From assembly GCF_002368195.1 (NCBI RefSeq), contig NZ_AP018178.1, positions 9,249,510 through 9,313,509 of the forward strand: 64,000 bases of DNA, written 5' to 3'. Source of the DNA: Calothrix sp. NIES-2100 (GTDB taxonomy: Bacteria > Cyanobacteriota > Cyanobacteriia > Cyanobacteriales > Nostocaceae). Below the pieces are notes generated by a model, which was not told the origin of the DNA, searched no databases, and saw only the letters and a program-made list of their open reading frames with translations. Shown here piece after piece: positions 42,932 through 52,890 of the stretch. Position 1 is the first letter of the stretch; each line of letters opens with the position of its first letter. Made by a program: the position numbers and the translations under genes.

Positions 42932-45730
42932 TTACAAATCAATTGCCGCTTGCACTAAATCAGCGCTGCGATGGAGACGAAAGCCAACTTTTTCACAGAC
43001 TCGTTGCATCGCAACATTATCTGGCAGAATGTCAGCAGTGATGCGCTGAATGTGTTCATGACGACCGATGTCCAACAGTTGGCGTAAGATGTTTGTACCT
43101 AACCCCAAGCGTTGGTAGGGATCGCTAACTAATAAGGCAAATTCCGCTTCTTTGAAGCCATGCATCTGACTCAAGCGACCGACGGCGAGAATTTCATGGT
43201 TTCCTGTTGTGGGGTTTTTATAATCAGCAACTAATGCCATTTCGCGATCGTAGTCAATAAAACATATCCGCGTCATCCGTTCGTGGGCGATTCGTTGACT
43301 CAGCTTAAGCAAATGGAAGTAACGAAAATAGACGCTTTCCTCTGAGAGTGTTTGATGGAACTGCACAATTAACGGCTCATCTTCGGGACGGATGGGACGG
43401 ATGGTAATCGATGAGCCATCTTTGAGTGTCCAAGGTGTGATGTATTGTGTTGGATAGGGGCGAATCGCTAGTTTTGGCAATTGCTCTTCTGTTAGTTCCG
43501 CTGGGTGGAGGACGATCCGCGCATCTAGAGCTAGTAATGAGGAAGACGCAGTTCCTTTGTCTTCTTCTTTACCCCTACCCTCAAATCGCGCCCACAAGGG
43601 ATTGATATCAATTTCCTTAATCCAGGGCTGTTCTCCGATTAATTGCGAAAATCGCACCAATACCTGTTCTAAGGCTGCTAAATCTACAGGTGCGCGTCCT
43701 CTCACGCCTTTGAGAGCTTTGTAAATTTGCGTTTGTTCCATCATCCGCCGAGCTAAGGTAGTGTTTAGGGGTGGAAGTGCGATCGCTCTATCTCTCAACA
43801 CCTCCACTAATTGTCCCCCTGCGCCAAATAGCAGTACTGGCCCAAATTGTGCATCCAAGCTGCTACCAATAATTAATTCATAGCCACCATTGAGGTTAAT
43901 CATTGGCTGCACTGTTACCCCGAAAAAGTGTTCTATCCCTACTTTTTCGGTAACAGATGTTTTAATATTGCGATACGCCCAGCGCACAGCTTCCCCATCC
44001 ATGAGATTTAACTGGACACCGCCCACATCAGTTTTGTGGGTGATAGTCTTCGATAAAAGTTTTAGGACTACGGGATAACCAAGGGAATCTGCACAGCCAA
44101 CGGCTTCGTCTTCTGTGGCGGCGATGCAGGCTTGTAGCGCTGGGATACCGTATGCTGCAAGGATTTGCTTGGATTCTGTCTCTGTGAGAATGGTTCGCCC
44201 TGCTTGATGGGCTGTGGTAATTATTTTGTCTACCAGGTTGCGGTTAGGTATACCATCTTCTTCTGCTGGTAATATGGGAGTTTCGTAAATGCCGCGTAGG
44301 TTATAGCTAGACTGCCACATATAAGTAAATACACGGGCAGCAGCATCCGGGTAGGAAAAGGTAGGAATGCTTGCACGATTAAGAATTTCTTGCCCTGCCA
44401 TCACCTCAGCACCGCCCATCCAAGTTGCCAGAATCGGTTTGCCTGAAGGAACCTGTCCCTTTTCAATTACAGATTTCAATTTTTCAGCAGTTTGGGTGGG
44501 ATCGGTCATTGCCTGGGGAGTGAGTATCAAAAGGAGACCATCACTGTTCGGGTCTTTGGCGGCAATCTCCAAGGTTTTGCTGTAGCGTTCTGGATCGGCA
44601 TCTCCCAAAATATCAATGGGGTTGCTATGACTCCAGTAAGGTGGCAAAGTTTGGTTGAGGGAAGCGATCGTCTCTGGTGCGAGTTCTGCCAGTTCTCCCC
44701 CGGTGGTAATCAGAAAATCAGTTGCTAGGACTCCCGGGCCGCCGGCGTTGGTAATCATGGTCAGGCGTGGGCCTTTGGGGCGGGGCTGTTTTGCTAATAC
44801 CTCCGCCATGTAAAATAGTTCCGAAATCTCAGTAACTCTCAGTACCCCAGTGCGCCTGAAGGCAGCATTAAGTACTTCATCGCTACCAGTCAAGGCTCCG
44901 GTATGGGAAGCTGAGGCTTTAGCGGCGGCTTCAGTTCGACCTGCTTTAATGACAATAATCGGCTTGGTCAAAGCTACCTCACGGGCAGCAGAGAGGAATG
45001 ATCGCGCATCCCCAATGGATTCCATGTAAATGACAATACTTTGGGTGTGGGGGTCATCACCAAGATAGTAAATTAAGTCGCCCCAACCGACATCTAACAT
45101 CGAGCCGATGGACATAAAGGCGCTAAACCCTACATTCTCGCGCAAACTCCAGTCGAGAATAGACGTGCAAAGAGCGCCACTTTGGCTGATAAAGCCGACT
45201 TTCCCCGGACGTGCCATTGTACTGGCGAAGGTAGCATTTAATCCTGTATGGGGATTCATCACACCCAAGCAATTGGGGCCGATAATCCTGAGTTTGCCGA
45301 GACGGGCTTCATGTAAAATTTGCTGCTCCAGTTCGATGCCAGAGGCACCAATTTCTTTGAATCCAGCAGACACGATTACCGCACTTTTGACCCCGGCTGC
45401 TACGCATTCCCGCACAATTTTCGGTACTGTCGGGGCAGGGGTGGCAATAATTGCCAAATCTACCTCGTCCGGTACTTCGGCAATATTTGTGTAGCTCTTA
45501 ATACCCAGAACACTGTGATGTTTAGGGTTCACAGGAAATACCGTACCGCCAAAGGGATTGCTGATTAAATTCCACAGCAAGGTACGGCCTACACTCCCAG
45601 GCGAGTCACTAGCACCAATTACAGCCACCGTTGTCGGCGCAAAAATAGAACTGAGGGGCTGGCGCTCGGTACGGAGGATGTCGGAGGTGGGATCTGTTTT
45701 AAATATATTAGGGATATTGGGGGTTTGCAT
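42932..45730 (-). CDS. ADP-forming acyl-CoA synthetase fused to a GNAT acetyltransferase
   Basis: 932 aa. Order: CoA-binding Rossmann domain (VAVIGASDSPGSVGRTL near residue 33), ligase-CoA domains with SQSGALCTSILDWS near 185 and ASHTGALTGSDEVL near 280, ATP-grasp domain (about 485-720; VVLKLLSKTITHKTDVGGV), then GNAT domain (about 760-925; RYFHLLKLSQRIAHERMTRI; YQRLGLGTNILRQLL). This matches the Pat/PatZ (YfiQ) architecture; in enterobacteria it acetylates acetyl-CoA synthetase and other proteins. Whether the synthetase half is active cannot be told, though the HTGA motif is intact here. Confidence 0.88.
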   Translation of the reverse strand: MQTPNIPNIFKTDPTSDILRTERQPLSSIFAPTTVAVIGASDSPGSVGRTLLWNLISNPFGGTVFPVNPKHHSVLGIKSYTNIAEVPDEVDLAIIATPAPTVPKIVRECVAAGVKSAVIVSAGFKEIGASGIELEQQILHEARLGKLRIIGPNCLGVMNPHTGLNATFASTMARPGKVGFISQSGALCTSILDWSLRENVGFSAFMSIGSMLDVGWGDLIYYLGDDPHTQSIVIYMESIGDARSFLSAAREVALTKPIIVIKAGRTEAAAKASASHTGALTGSDEVLNAAFRRTGVLRVTEISELFYMAEVLAKQPRPKGPRLTMITNAGGPGVLATDFLITTGGELAELAPETIASLNQTLPPYWSHSNPIDILGDADPERYSKTLEIAAKDPNSDGLLLILTPQAMTDPTQTAEKLKSVIEKGQVPSGKPILATWMGGAEVMAGQEILNRASIPTFSYPDAAARVFTYMWQSSYNLRGIYETPILPAEEDGIPNRNLVDKIITTAHQAGRTILTETESKQILAAYGIPALQACIAATEDEAVGCADSLGYPVVLKLLSKTITHKTDVGGVQLNLMDGEAVRWAYRNIKTSVTEKVGIEHFFGVTVQPMINLNGGYELIIGSSLDAQFGPVLLFGAGGQLVEVLRDRAIALPPLNTTLARRMMEQTQIYKALKGVRGRAPVDLAALEQVLVRFSQLIGEQPWIKEIDINPLWARFEGRGKEEDKGTASSSLLALDARIVLHPAELTEEQLPKLAIRPYPTQYITPWTLKDGSSITIRPIRPEDEPLIVQFHQTLSEESVYFRYFHLLKLSQRIAHERMTRICFIDYDREMALVADYKNPTTGNHEILAVGRLSQMHGFKEAEFALLVSDPYQRLGLGTNILRQLLDIGRHEHIQRITADILPDNVAMQRVCEKVGFRLHRSADLVQAAIDL

Positions 45731-45856
45731 TGTGCTAAACCTCGCTAATGGGACAGCGTCTTTTATGGATTCTCACCAAGACATTATGAGGGTAGGAAAC
45801 ATTGTTGAGGAAGTTGTGAGGATATTTAACTTTTTACCTCTTGTGGAAAAGCCCAC

Positions 45857-45894
45857 AAAAAACCTAACCCCGGTTTCTATGATAAACCGGGGTT
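45857..45894 (-). terminator. Rho-independent terminator of the DUF4231-like gene
   Basis: On the minus strand AACCCCGGTTT pairs perfectly with AAACCGGGGTT around a seven-base loop, then AGG and six T. It starts 33 bases after the stop of the gene at 45928. Confidence 0.88.
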
Positions 45895-45927
45895 ATTGCT
45901 GTTCACAAATGATTTATGAATTTTAGC

Positions 45928-46797
45928 TCACTTTTCCTCATTTGTGGCTTCTTTGTTTTGTTCATTCGCTGGTGAAGTATCTTTTTTCTCTGAGGATTGC
46001 TCACTTGTTTGTTGTACTTGCTGGAGATGAATGTTATTCACTTGCACAACAAAATTTTCGATGATCTGGTTAGCTGTTTGCAACTGTTCTGTTTCAGAAG
46101 ACAAATTGTTAGAACGATAAAGCGGAGTAATTCCCAAAATAAACTTTTCTTGTTCAGCTTCTAATAATTCAACGGCTGTGTTAGCAGCAACCGAATTTTT
46201 CTGAAAAGGAAAAGATGTGACAATACTTGCAACTATCGAGGCAATTGCTGGACAGATTACGGGTAACCACTTCAACCAAGGTTGTCCTGTTTCTAATTTG
46301 TCTACCAAAACTAAAATTGGTGTGACTCCTGATAAAATCACAGTGGAAATCTGCAAAATATAATAAAGATTTCTGGCGAGATTACGTGTCCGCTTGTAAT
46401 CATCAATCAAATCTTGGCAATACTGCAAAGCCTTTTCTCTAGCTGGTGTGATTGTGGTTTTATACAATTCGCTATTATTTGCTAGGAGATAGCTATAGAG
46501 TTCGGCTTTTTTACTGATATCAGATTGTTTTGCAGCCTGTTGAGAAGCTTGCAGTACTTCTTTGTTGATCAAGTAGAGAAAAATTGCAATAGTGAGAGCA
46601 ACTATGCCAATAATTACAGCTTGTTGACTATCGCGAAAACCCAGAAAAACGATGCTAGAGCCAACACAGGAAGTCAGTAAAAAATACTGAATTACTTTGA
46701 AGGGATACAAGTTTTTTGAACTAGTAGAAGAAGTGATAGTTTCAGGGTGAGAAAGCGCTACTCTATTGTTGATATTTGCAATTTCTGAAGAAGTCAT
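45928..46797 (-). CDS. DUF4231 (SLATT-like) membrane protein
   Basis: 289 aa with two pairs of membrane helices (about residues 33-75 and 145-195), a charged helical connector (KALQYCQDLIDDYKRTRNLA) and a Gln/Glu/Ser-rich C-terminal tail. The layout and the sequence YILQISTVILSGVTPILVLVD fit DUF4231 proteins, part of the SLATT group predicted to form pores in conflict systems. Monocistronic with its own terminator. The family call is moderately secure; the function is inference. Confidence 0.65.
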   Translation of the reverse strand: MTSSEIANINNRVALSHPETITSSTSSKNLYPFKVIQYFLLTSCVGSSIVFLGFRDSQQAVIIGIVALTIAIFLYLINKEVLQASQQAAKQSDISKKAELYSYLLANNSELYKTTITPAREKALQYCQDLIDDYKRTRNLARNLYYILQISTVILSGVTPILVLVDKLETGQPWLKWLPVICPAIASIVASIVTSFPFQKNSVAANTAVELLEAEQEKFILGITPLYRSNNLSSETEQLQTANQIIENFVVQVNNIHLQQVQQTSEQSSEKKDTSPANEQNKEATNEEK

Positions 46798-46915
46798 TGG
46801 CTAGTACTCAATTAGTTATGAGAGCGAAGTAGCTAAGTATACTATAATACTTAGCAAGCTCAATAACCTAAATATATACAATGAATATTTAATTGTCCAA
46901 GATTTTTAGCTGATG

Positions 46916-47350
46916 TTATGGGCGAAAGTGGATAATTTGGGCGATTTTTTCGAGAGCGATCGCAATTCCAGTTTCCGCAGTGGGTGATAAGCGATCGCCT
47001 ATGTTAAAATTTTCTCCAGGAACAATCACCCACCAAGCGGTTGGACAATAGCCGTAAAGGACTTGTGTGAGGGCTAAAAGCGATCGCGGATCGGCTATAT
47101 GTCCACTGATATTACCACTAGAGTCAGGAGCAAGCGATCGCACTTGCACTTCGGAACTTTCGCTAGTTAAACAAGCATCGATAAAAATGGCTAAATCTGC
47201 ACTTGCTAAAATTTCTGCTAGTTCAGGGGTGAGTTGGTGGACAGCCAAAGATTTCACATTTGATAACTGTAACGTATTCGCTACCCGTTGTCCGATACCA
47301 TCATCACTCCGTAAGTCATTACCGTAACCGATAGCTACAATATTGCTCAT
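46916..47350 (-). CDS. hoxW: NiFe-hydrogenase maturation protease (HoxW type)
   Basis: 144 aa of the HycI/HoxW family, which cuts the C-terminal peptide from the large subunit after nickel insertion. Motifs: VAIGYGNDLRSDDGIGQRV at the N-terminus, IFIDACL near residue 57 (metal-ligand Asp), and DPRSLLALTQVLYG near 87. Its likely client, hoxH, is encoded 1.8 kb away on the same strand and carries the expected C-terminal cut site. HupW for an uptake hydrogenase is the alternative. Confidence 0.8.
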   Translation of the reverse strand: MSNIVAIGYGNDLRSDDGIGQRVANTLQLSNVKSLAVHQLTPELAEILASADLAIFIDACLTSESSEVQVRSLAPDSSGNISGHIADPRSLLALTQVLYGYCPTAWWVIVPGENFNIGDRLSPTAETGIAIALEKIAQIIHFRP

Positions 47351-47742
47351 TGTTTTTCACTCTGCTGATTCTATTGTGAAGTTAAATCACAAATTGGAAG
47401 AAGTTGTGAAAAAATAGCTCAGCAGGAATCATAACTGCTTTAACTCATGATTTGTCAATACTTAATTCAGTATCGCTCAAAATTTTAGATAGTCTGATAT
47501 TAAAAATTAAGTTGAATCCGAAAAAAATCAACAAACTGTGATTAAAGTAAAAATTTTGGGAAATTTATTTATATAAACCACATCTATTTTGAGAACCATA
47601 GTTTTAAAAGTAGTGGGAGCATCTTGCTCCCTGCGCATCGTAGCGGGCTTTCCGTTCCACACTACTCCAGGTTTCAAAATGGACGAGGTTTATATGAGTC
47701 TAATGGTATTAATGATTCTTATCTGAGATTTTATAGCAAAAT
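47351..47742. other. Divergent intergenic region with a GCATCTTGC repeat
   Basis: AT-rich promoter DNA for hoxW and the histidine kinase. A dispersed repeat GTGGGAGCATCTTGCTCCC is at about 47613-47631. No gene. Confidence 0.6.
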
Positions 47743-49173
47743 ATGAGTAAACCCAAGTTTCGCCTTCCAAGCTGGACAGTTTTAGTTGTTTCTCTAGGGA
47801 TTGCAATAATTACTGCCGCTAATATATTGACATTACAAAGATGGGCTGACAAAAGCTACAAGGCAGAAGTTTTACTGCTCAAAATATCTAGAGAATTAAA
47901 CCACATCAGCGCTCTGGAATGGGAGGCTATTGCCACAAAGGAGATAGAGCCTGAATTAGTTCAAGAGATAAAGAATCGGCGAAAATATGTATCTGAAATA
48001 ATTATTAGTTTAAATAACTATAAATTAAATTATGAAAATTTAACACAACTAATCGAACTATATAAACAATACAATAAAGCATTAGATAAAGAGTTAAATT
48101 TAATTTTAACAAAACAGATTGAATTAGCAATCCAGGTTGATGAAGATGAGGTAGATCCTACCTTCAACAGTCTCAGCGATGAAATTAATCGCTTGAGTAA
48201 TTTATATGTTTATGAAAAGAATAATGCCGATCAAATGTCTGACATAGGCATTATAGTTGCTTTACTCTTAGCAGCTGGAGCGCTTGGGATTTTATTTTGG
48301 AGTTTTAACGCTTTTTTAATAGCTCAAACACAAAAATTACAACAAGCATTAGATGAGCTACAGCAAACCCAAAATCAGTTAATTCAGTCCGAAAAAATGG
48401 CGAGTTTAGGTGAAATAGTAGCTGGTATTGCCCACGAAATTAATAACCCAGTGAGCTTTATTTATGGAAATTTGCCCCATATCAAACAATATATTGAAGA
48501 TTTAATTTCTTTGGTAAATCTTTATCAACATAATTATCCTGAATCTACACCAGAAATTAAAAAATTAATTAAAAATATTGATTTAGAGTTTATTATCAAA
48601 GATTTAGAAAAGATTATTTCATCGATGAATAATGGTACGGAGCGTATTAGTAAAATTGTTTTATCGCTGCGTAATTTTTCGCGTTTAGATGAATCCGAAG
48701 TCAAGGAAGTTGATTTACACTCAGGTATTGAGAGTACACTATTAATTCTTAATTCTAGGTTACTCAACCAGATAGAAATTATCAAAAAATATGGTGAATT
48801 ACCGCGAATCAAGTGTTTTCCGGCATTACTCAACCAAGTTTTTATGCATATTTTGAGCAATGCTGTTGATGCTGTTCTAAGTCAGGAGTCGTTAATTCAT
48901 AAGCAAATTGTCATTGAAACTAAAAAACTTACACAAGATAAAATTTGCATCCAAATTCGAGATAACGGTTCAGGAATACCACCTGAAATTCAAAGCAAAA
49001 TATTTGACCCATTTTTCACTACTAAGCCTGTGGGTAAAGGTACAGGTTTAGGGCTGGCGGTTGCATATAAAATTATTGATAAACATAAAGGTAAAATTAC
49101 CCTAAATTCTGAAGTTGCTAAAGGTAGTGAATTTACGATTATTCTACCAATTAGATATAATTTTCCCGAATAA
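47743..49173 (+). CDS. Membrane sensor histidine kinase
   Basis: 476 aa: membrane helices at about residues 10-29 and 165-190 flank a helical sensor region; a coiled coil (LQQALDELQQTQNQLIQSEKM) leads to the HisKA domain with the phosphorylated His in GIAHEINNPVSF (about 230) and a HATPase domain (N-box LSNAVDAV about 375, IRDNGSGIP about 410, GKGTGLGLAVAY about 435). This is the type of cyanobacterial kinase lacking HAMP. No response regulator lies beside it, so it is an orphan. It converges on hoxH with 11 bases between stops. Confidence 0.88.
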   Translation: MSKPKFRLPSWTVLVVSLGIAIITAANILTLQRWADKSYKAEVLLLKISRELNHISALEWEAIATKEIEPELVQEIKNRRKYVSEIIISLNNYKLNYENLTQLIELYKQYNKALDKELNLILTKQIELAIQVDEDEVDPTFNSLSDEINRLSNLYVYEKNNADQMSDIGIIVALLLAAGALGILFWSFNAFLIAQTQKLQQALDELQQTQNQLIQSEKMASLGEIVAGIAHEINNPVSFIYGNLPHIKQYIEDLISLVNLYQHNYPESTPEIKKLIKNIDLEFIIKDLEKIISSMNNGTERISKIVLSLRNFSRLDESEVKEVDLHSGIESTLLILNSRLLNQIEIIKKYGELPRIKCFPALLNQVFMHILSNAVDAVLSQESLIHKQIVIETKKLTQDKICIQIRDNGSGIPPEIQSKIFDPFFTTKPVGKGTGLGLAVAYKIIDKHKGKITLNSEVAKGSEFTIILPIRYNFPE

Positions 49174-49184
49174 TTGCCAAGGTT

Positions 49185-50636
49185 TTAATCCCGCCAAACT
49201 TCATTCATAACCGTACCATCTACCCCGACTAATTCAACATGTAATGGCATTTGTCCGACTGCATGAGTCGAACAACTTAAACAAGGATCAAAAGCTCGAA
49301 TTCCCGCTTCAACACGGTTTAACATTCCTTCAGGAATTTCTGGCCCATGAATAAAATGTCTGGCAATTTGAGCCACGGTGCGATTCATGGCTAAATTATT
49401 CTGACCTGTGGCAATGATTAAATTAGCTTTCTGAATTAATCCATCTTCATCAATTTGATAAAAATGAAATAATGTGCCGCGTGGTGCTTCGCTTACACCG
49501 ACACTTTCTAATTGGTTAATCCCCGCATCAGCCCGCAGTCTAGTTGATAGAATATCTGGATCGTCAAGTAAAATTTCAATTCGTTCTATTGATGCCAAAA
49601 TTTCAATCAATCTAGCATAATGATAGAAAAATGATGAGGTAACTGTGCCTTTACCTCTATCTCTAAATTCCCGCAATTCAGCATCAGCTAGCGGTGTACC
49701 AATATGGCTGCAAACATTCAGCCGTGCTAGTGGGCCTACTCGATATATACCACTATCCAAACTACAATGACCATCTTTTTCTGGATGTCCTAAAGGACGA
49801 TAGTAGGGAGATTTTAAATATGAGTCTGGTTGCACTGCTTCACCAATAAATTCGTGATAGCGACTAGCATCAAGTTTATCGGCAATAATATTACCTGCAC
49901 TATCTACAAAGCGAAGATGTCCGTCGTAATTTTCCCATAAACCTTCTGGTGTGACTAACCCCATAAATAAACTGGGAAAATTCCCAAATGTTTGCGCTTC
50001 TTTTTGATAATCATTTAGTATTTGTTTAAATGTACTTATTGCATTTATAGTTGTGTTTCGCGCTTCGGGAATGCGTTTTTGAATGTGGGTGCGTCCTGCT
50101 TCTGTTAAGGGTTCGCGTACACCACCAGGAACAGCCCAGGATGGGTGAATTTTCTTTCCGCCTAATATTTCAATAATTTCTTGTCCAAATTGACGCAAGC
50201 GAATTCCGCCACGGGCTAGTTCTGGTTCAGCTGCAATTAATCCAAATACATTGCGTTTTTGCGGATCGCTATCCATTCCTAATAGGAAATCTGGGGCGCT
50301 GAGGTGAAAGAAACTCAAAGCATGAGATTGAACAATTTGCCCCAAATTCATCAGGCGACGCAGTTTTTCTGCGGCTTGAGGAATTGTAACTGATAAAAGG
50401 CGATCGCCTGCTTTTGCTGAAGCCAATAAGTGACTTACTGGACAAATACCACAAACCCGCGCCGTAATTCCTGGCATTTCCCAAAAAGGACGACCTTCAC
50501 AAAATTTTTCAAATCCGCGAAATTCGGTAACATGAAACCGAGCATCGCTGACTTGTCCGCTATCATCTAAATAAATAGAGATTTTGGCGTGTCCTTCAAT
50601 CCGCGTCACTGGGTCGATAATGATTTTTTCAGACAT
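49185..50636 (-). CDS. hoxH: Bidirectional NiFe hydrogenase, large subunit HoxH
   Basis: 483 aa; it holds the NiFe site of the NAD-linked hydrogenase that produces or consumes H2 in the cytoplasm. Ligand motifs: RVCGICPVSH near residue 62 and DPCLSCSTHAVG near 460; the tail after that His is removed by the maturation protease. TRIEGHAKI follows the start. The ATG at 50636 is chosen because MSEKIIIDPVTRIEGH is the normal N-terminus; the longer frame to 50723 crosses heptamer repeats. Third gene of hoxU-hoxY-hoxH. Confidence 0.95.
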   Translation of the reverse strand: MSEKIIIDPVTRIEGHAKISIYLDDSGQVSDARFHVTEFRGFEKFCEGRPFWEMPGITARVCGICPVSHLLASAKAGDRLLSVTIPQAAEKLRRLMNLGQIVQSHALSFFHLSAPDFLLGMDSDPQKRNVFGLIAAEPELARGGIRLRQFGQEIIEILGGKKIHPSWAVPGGVREPLTEAGRTHIQKRIPEARNTTINAISTFKQILNDYQKEAQTFGNFPSLFMGLVTPEGLWENYDGHLRFVDSAGNIIADKLDASRYHEFIGEAVQPDSYLKSPYYRPLGHPEKDGHCSLDSGIYRVGPLARLNVCSHIGTPLADAELREFRDRGKGTVTSSFFYHYARLIEILASIERIEILLDDPDILSTRLRADAGINQLESVGVSEAPRGTLFHFYQIDEDGLIQKANLIIATGQNNLAMNRTVAQIARHFIHGPEIPEGMLNRVEAGIRAFDPCLSCSTHAVGQMPLHVELVGVDGTVMNEVWRD

Positions 50637-50670
50637 AGTTATTTTAGTAAAGATACAGGGTAGGGGAAAT

Positions 50671-50698
50671 GTTGACGGTTGACGGTTGACGGTTGACA
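50671..50698. repeat. GTTGACG heptamers between hoxY and hoxH
   Basis: Four units of GTTGACG in the 64-base hoxY-hoxH gap. Confidence 0.85.
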
Positions 50699-50700
50699 AA

Positions 50701-51246
50701 TTACCCATACTTAATAAATTCACGTCCTTCTAATTGGGGTTTTTTGCCTTGTAATATTGGTTCTAAAACAGCACGAATTCGAGTTGCTGAAGGTGGACAA
50801 CCGAGTAAATAAATATCAACTGGTACGACTTTATGCACTTGTTGTACCCTATCTAATAAGGGCGGTACAATGCCTGGTGCTTGGGGAATTTGCCCGTAGA
50901 TATCGGCGGCTTCAATATAACAACTCTGAAGCACAGATTCGGCCTTACCTAAAGGATTGCGCAAAGCAGTCACATTACCTGTAACAGCACAATCTCCAAA
51001 GGAAATTAAAATTTGCGATCGCTCTCTCACTGTGCGAATCATTTCTAAATGTTCTTCATTAGCGATCGCACCTTCAACTAATACCACATCTACACCTTGG
51101 GGATATTCCTTAATATCAGCTAAAGGACTGTAAACTATATCCACCTGCTGGGCTAAATCAATCAGCCATTCATCCAAATCTAAAAAGGACATGTGACACC
51201 CAGAACATCCACCCAGCCACACCGTTGCTAATTTTAAACGAGCCAT
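50701..51246 (-). CDS. hoxY: Bidirectional hydrogenase, small subunit HoxY
   Basis: 181 aa; it carries a proximal 4Fe-4S cluster linking HoxH to HoxU. Cluster ligands: WLGGCSGCHMSF near residue 15, FGDCAVTGN near 84 and LLGCPPSATRIR near 148. Normal length for HoxY. Situated between hoxU (75 bases upstream, filled by repeats) and hoxH. Confidence 0.94.
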   Translation of the reverse strand: MARLKLATVWLGGCSGCHMSFLDLDEWLIDLAQQVDIVYSPLADIKEYPQGVDVVLVEGAIANEEHLEMIRTVRERSQILISFGDCAVTGNVTALRNPLGKAESVLQSCYIEAADIYGQIPQAPGIVPPLLDRVQQVHKVVPVDIYLLGCPPSATRIRAVLEPILQGKKPQLEGREFIKYG

Positions 51247-51257
51247 AATAATTCTTA

Positions 51258-51321
51258 TTTGTCATTTGTCATTTGTCATTTGTCATTTGTCATTTGTCAA
51301 CAGTCAACCGTCAACCGTCAA
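51258..51321. repeat. GTCATTT and GTCAACC heptamers between hoxU and hoxY
   Basis: Five GTCATTT units followed by GTCAACA/GTCAACC units that run up to the hoxU stop codon. They fill the whole hoxU-hoxY gap, so the operon mRNA would carry them. Confidence 0.9.
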
Positions 51322-52038
51322 CTAAAGATTCCATTGCTTCTTTTCTCTTGCTGTCACTAAAAAATCGAGTTTTTCGCGATCGCGTTTCATTTCACCGACG
51401 CTGGAACCTTGGTAAAAAAGCGCACCTGTTGGGCAAGCATTAACGCATTTACCGCAGGAAGTACAAGTATCTGAGGTTCCCCAAGGTTGATTTAAATCTG
51501 TAATGACATGAGATTTTGTTCCTCTCCCCGCCATGTCCCAAGTATGCGCACCTTCAATTTCATCGCAGACACGGACGCAACGGGTACAAAGCACACAACG
51601 GTTATGATCGACACCAAAGCGATCGTGAGAAACATCGACTTTGCGGTTGGGGAAATGATAACTTAGACGTACATGATCCATACCCATCTCGATTGCCAGA
51701 TCTTGCAATTCACAATTACCATTAGCTACGCAGACAGAACAAACGTGATTACCTTCTGCAAATAGCATTTCAATAATTGTGCGACGATATTTTTGTAAGC
51801 GATCGCTATGGGTTGTAACTTCCATTCCTTCCCCTACTTTAGTCACACAAGCAGGTAGGAGTTTATTAGTACCAGCAATTTCTACTAAGCAAAGACGACA
51901 AGCACCAACATCTGATACTCCGTTTAAATGACACAACGTCGGTATATGAATACCAGCTTCCTGAGCTGCTTCAAGAATAGTTTCCTCCTCACGAGCGCTA
52001 ATAAGGTTGTCGTTGATTGTTAAAGTTTTTACAGACAT
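51322..52038 (-). CDS. hoxU: Bidirectional hydrogenase diaphorase subunit HoxU
   Basis: 238 aa, related to the N-terminal part of complex I NuoG. Ligands: 2Fe-2S set CHLNGVSDVGACRLC with a later Cys (about residues 35-65), His/Cys 4Fe-4S motif HVCSVCVANGNCEL (about 98-112), and two 4Fe-4S sets CVLCTRCVRVC (about 148) and CTSCGKCVNACP (about 190). It passes electrons between HoxF and HoxY. ATG at 52038 chosen over TTG at 52053 by family N-terminus (MSVKTLTIND). hoxE and hoxF are not upstream, as in Anabaena-type genomes. Confidence 0.94.
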   Translation of the reverse strand: MSVKTLTINDNLISAREEETILEAAQEAGIHIPTLCHLNGVSDVGACRLCLVEIAGTNKLLPACVTKVGEGMEVTTHSDRLQKYRRTIIEMLFAEGNHVCSVCVANGNCELQDLAIEMGMDHVRLSYHFPNRKVDVSHDRFGVDHNRCVLCTRCVRVCDEIEGAHTWDMAGRGTKSHVITDLNQPWGTSDTCTSCGKCVNACPTGALFYQGSSVGEMKRDREKLDFLVTAREKKQWNL

Positions 52039-52890
52039 TGCTCCTAGCCTCAATCAGAATTGCCTTTAGCTTCTGGAAGTCCCCCCTTGAGTTATAGACA
52101 AAGAGTTTGAGGAACTTGTGAAGATGACAGGCGATGAAGCTATGGGGCTTCTAGGGACTTACAAAAAATAAATTACCCATATTCCGTAGTGCGAGCATCT
52201 TGCTCGCTTTTGAAGAAGGGGCGAGGTTTGAACCTTCACTTTTTTGATAAATTACCTATATTCTGTAGTGCGAGCATCTTGCTTGATGAATGAACATTAG
52301 CTTCCGAGACGCTCGCACTACAAATTTATTGGGTATTAAAAAAATTGGATGTCCACTAGGGGAATTGGTGGCAAGAATTAAGAAATATTAACAGACGATC
52401 GCTTTATATTTGGTTACATTTTCTAGGCGATCGCCAAAATCTACCTACAAGCAGATAACTGAATACCAGAAAACTGCATGTGAGAAAACATTCTCGAATT
52501 TATGGGATCGTGGCTATCTTGCACTATTGGCATAACTACATATTGTTTACAATTCTTGACTTAAAAAATAGATTTTTAGCATATATATTTTTTTTAGGTC
52601 TATTTTAGATTCCAGCTATTATCCAGCAACTTATTTACATTACTTTACTTATTTAGCTTCTGGTTAAGTTTATTGTATTTTGATTTAACCAGCCTCAATA
52701 GGCTGTTAGCCTTGTAATTAACCTAAGAATTGTTTGAGTTTATTGATATATGGGTTTCAACTGCCGATCAAGCTGTATTTAATTGGAAAAGTAGCCTTCA
52801 GTTAATAGCAGTTAGACAGCTACTCTCGATTCTAATAAGTATTTATATTCAGAAAACTACGCCAATTCAACAAATTACACTAGCAACCCG
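52039..52890. other. Long divergent region upstream of hoxU
   Basis: 850 bases without a gene. Two dispersed repeats of GTAGTGCGAGCATCTTGC type (52193-52216 and 52264-52323) form imperfect palindromes. The hoxUYH promoter must lie here; no certain LexA, AbrB or NtcA site was recognised. Confidence 0.55.
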
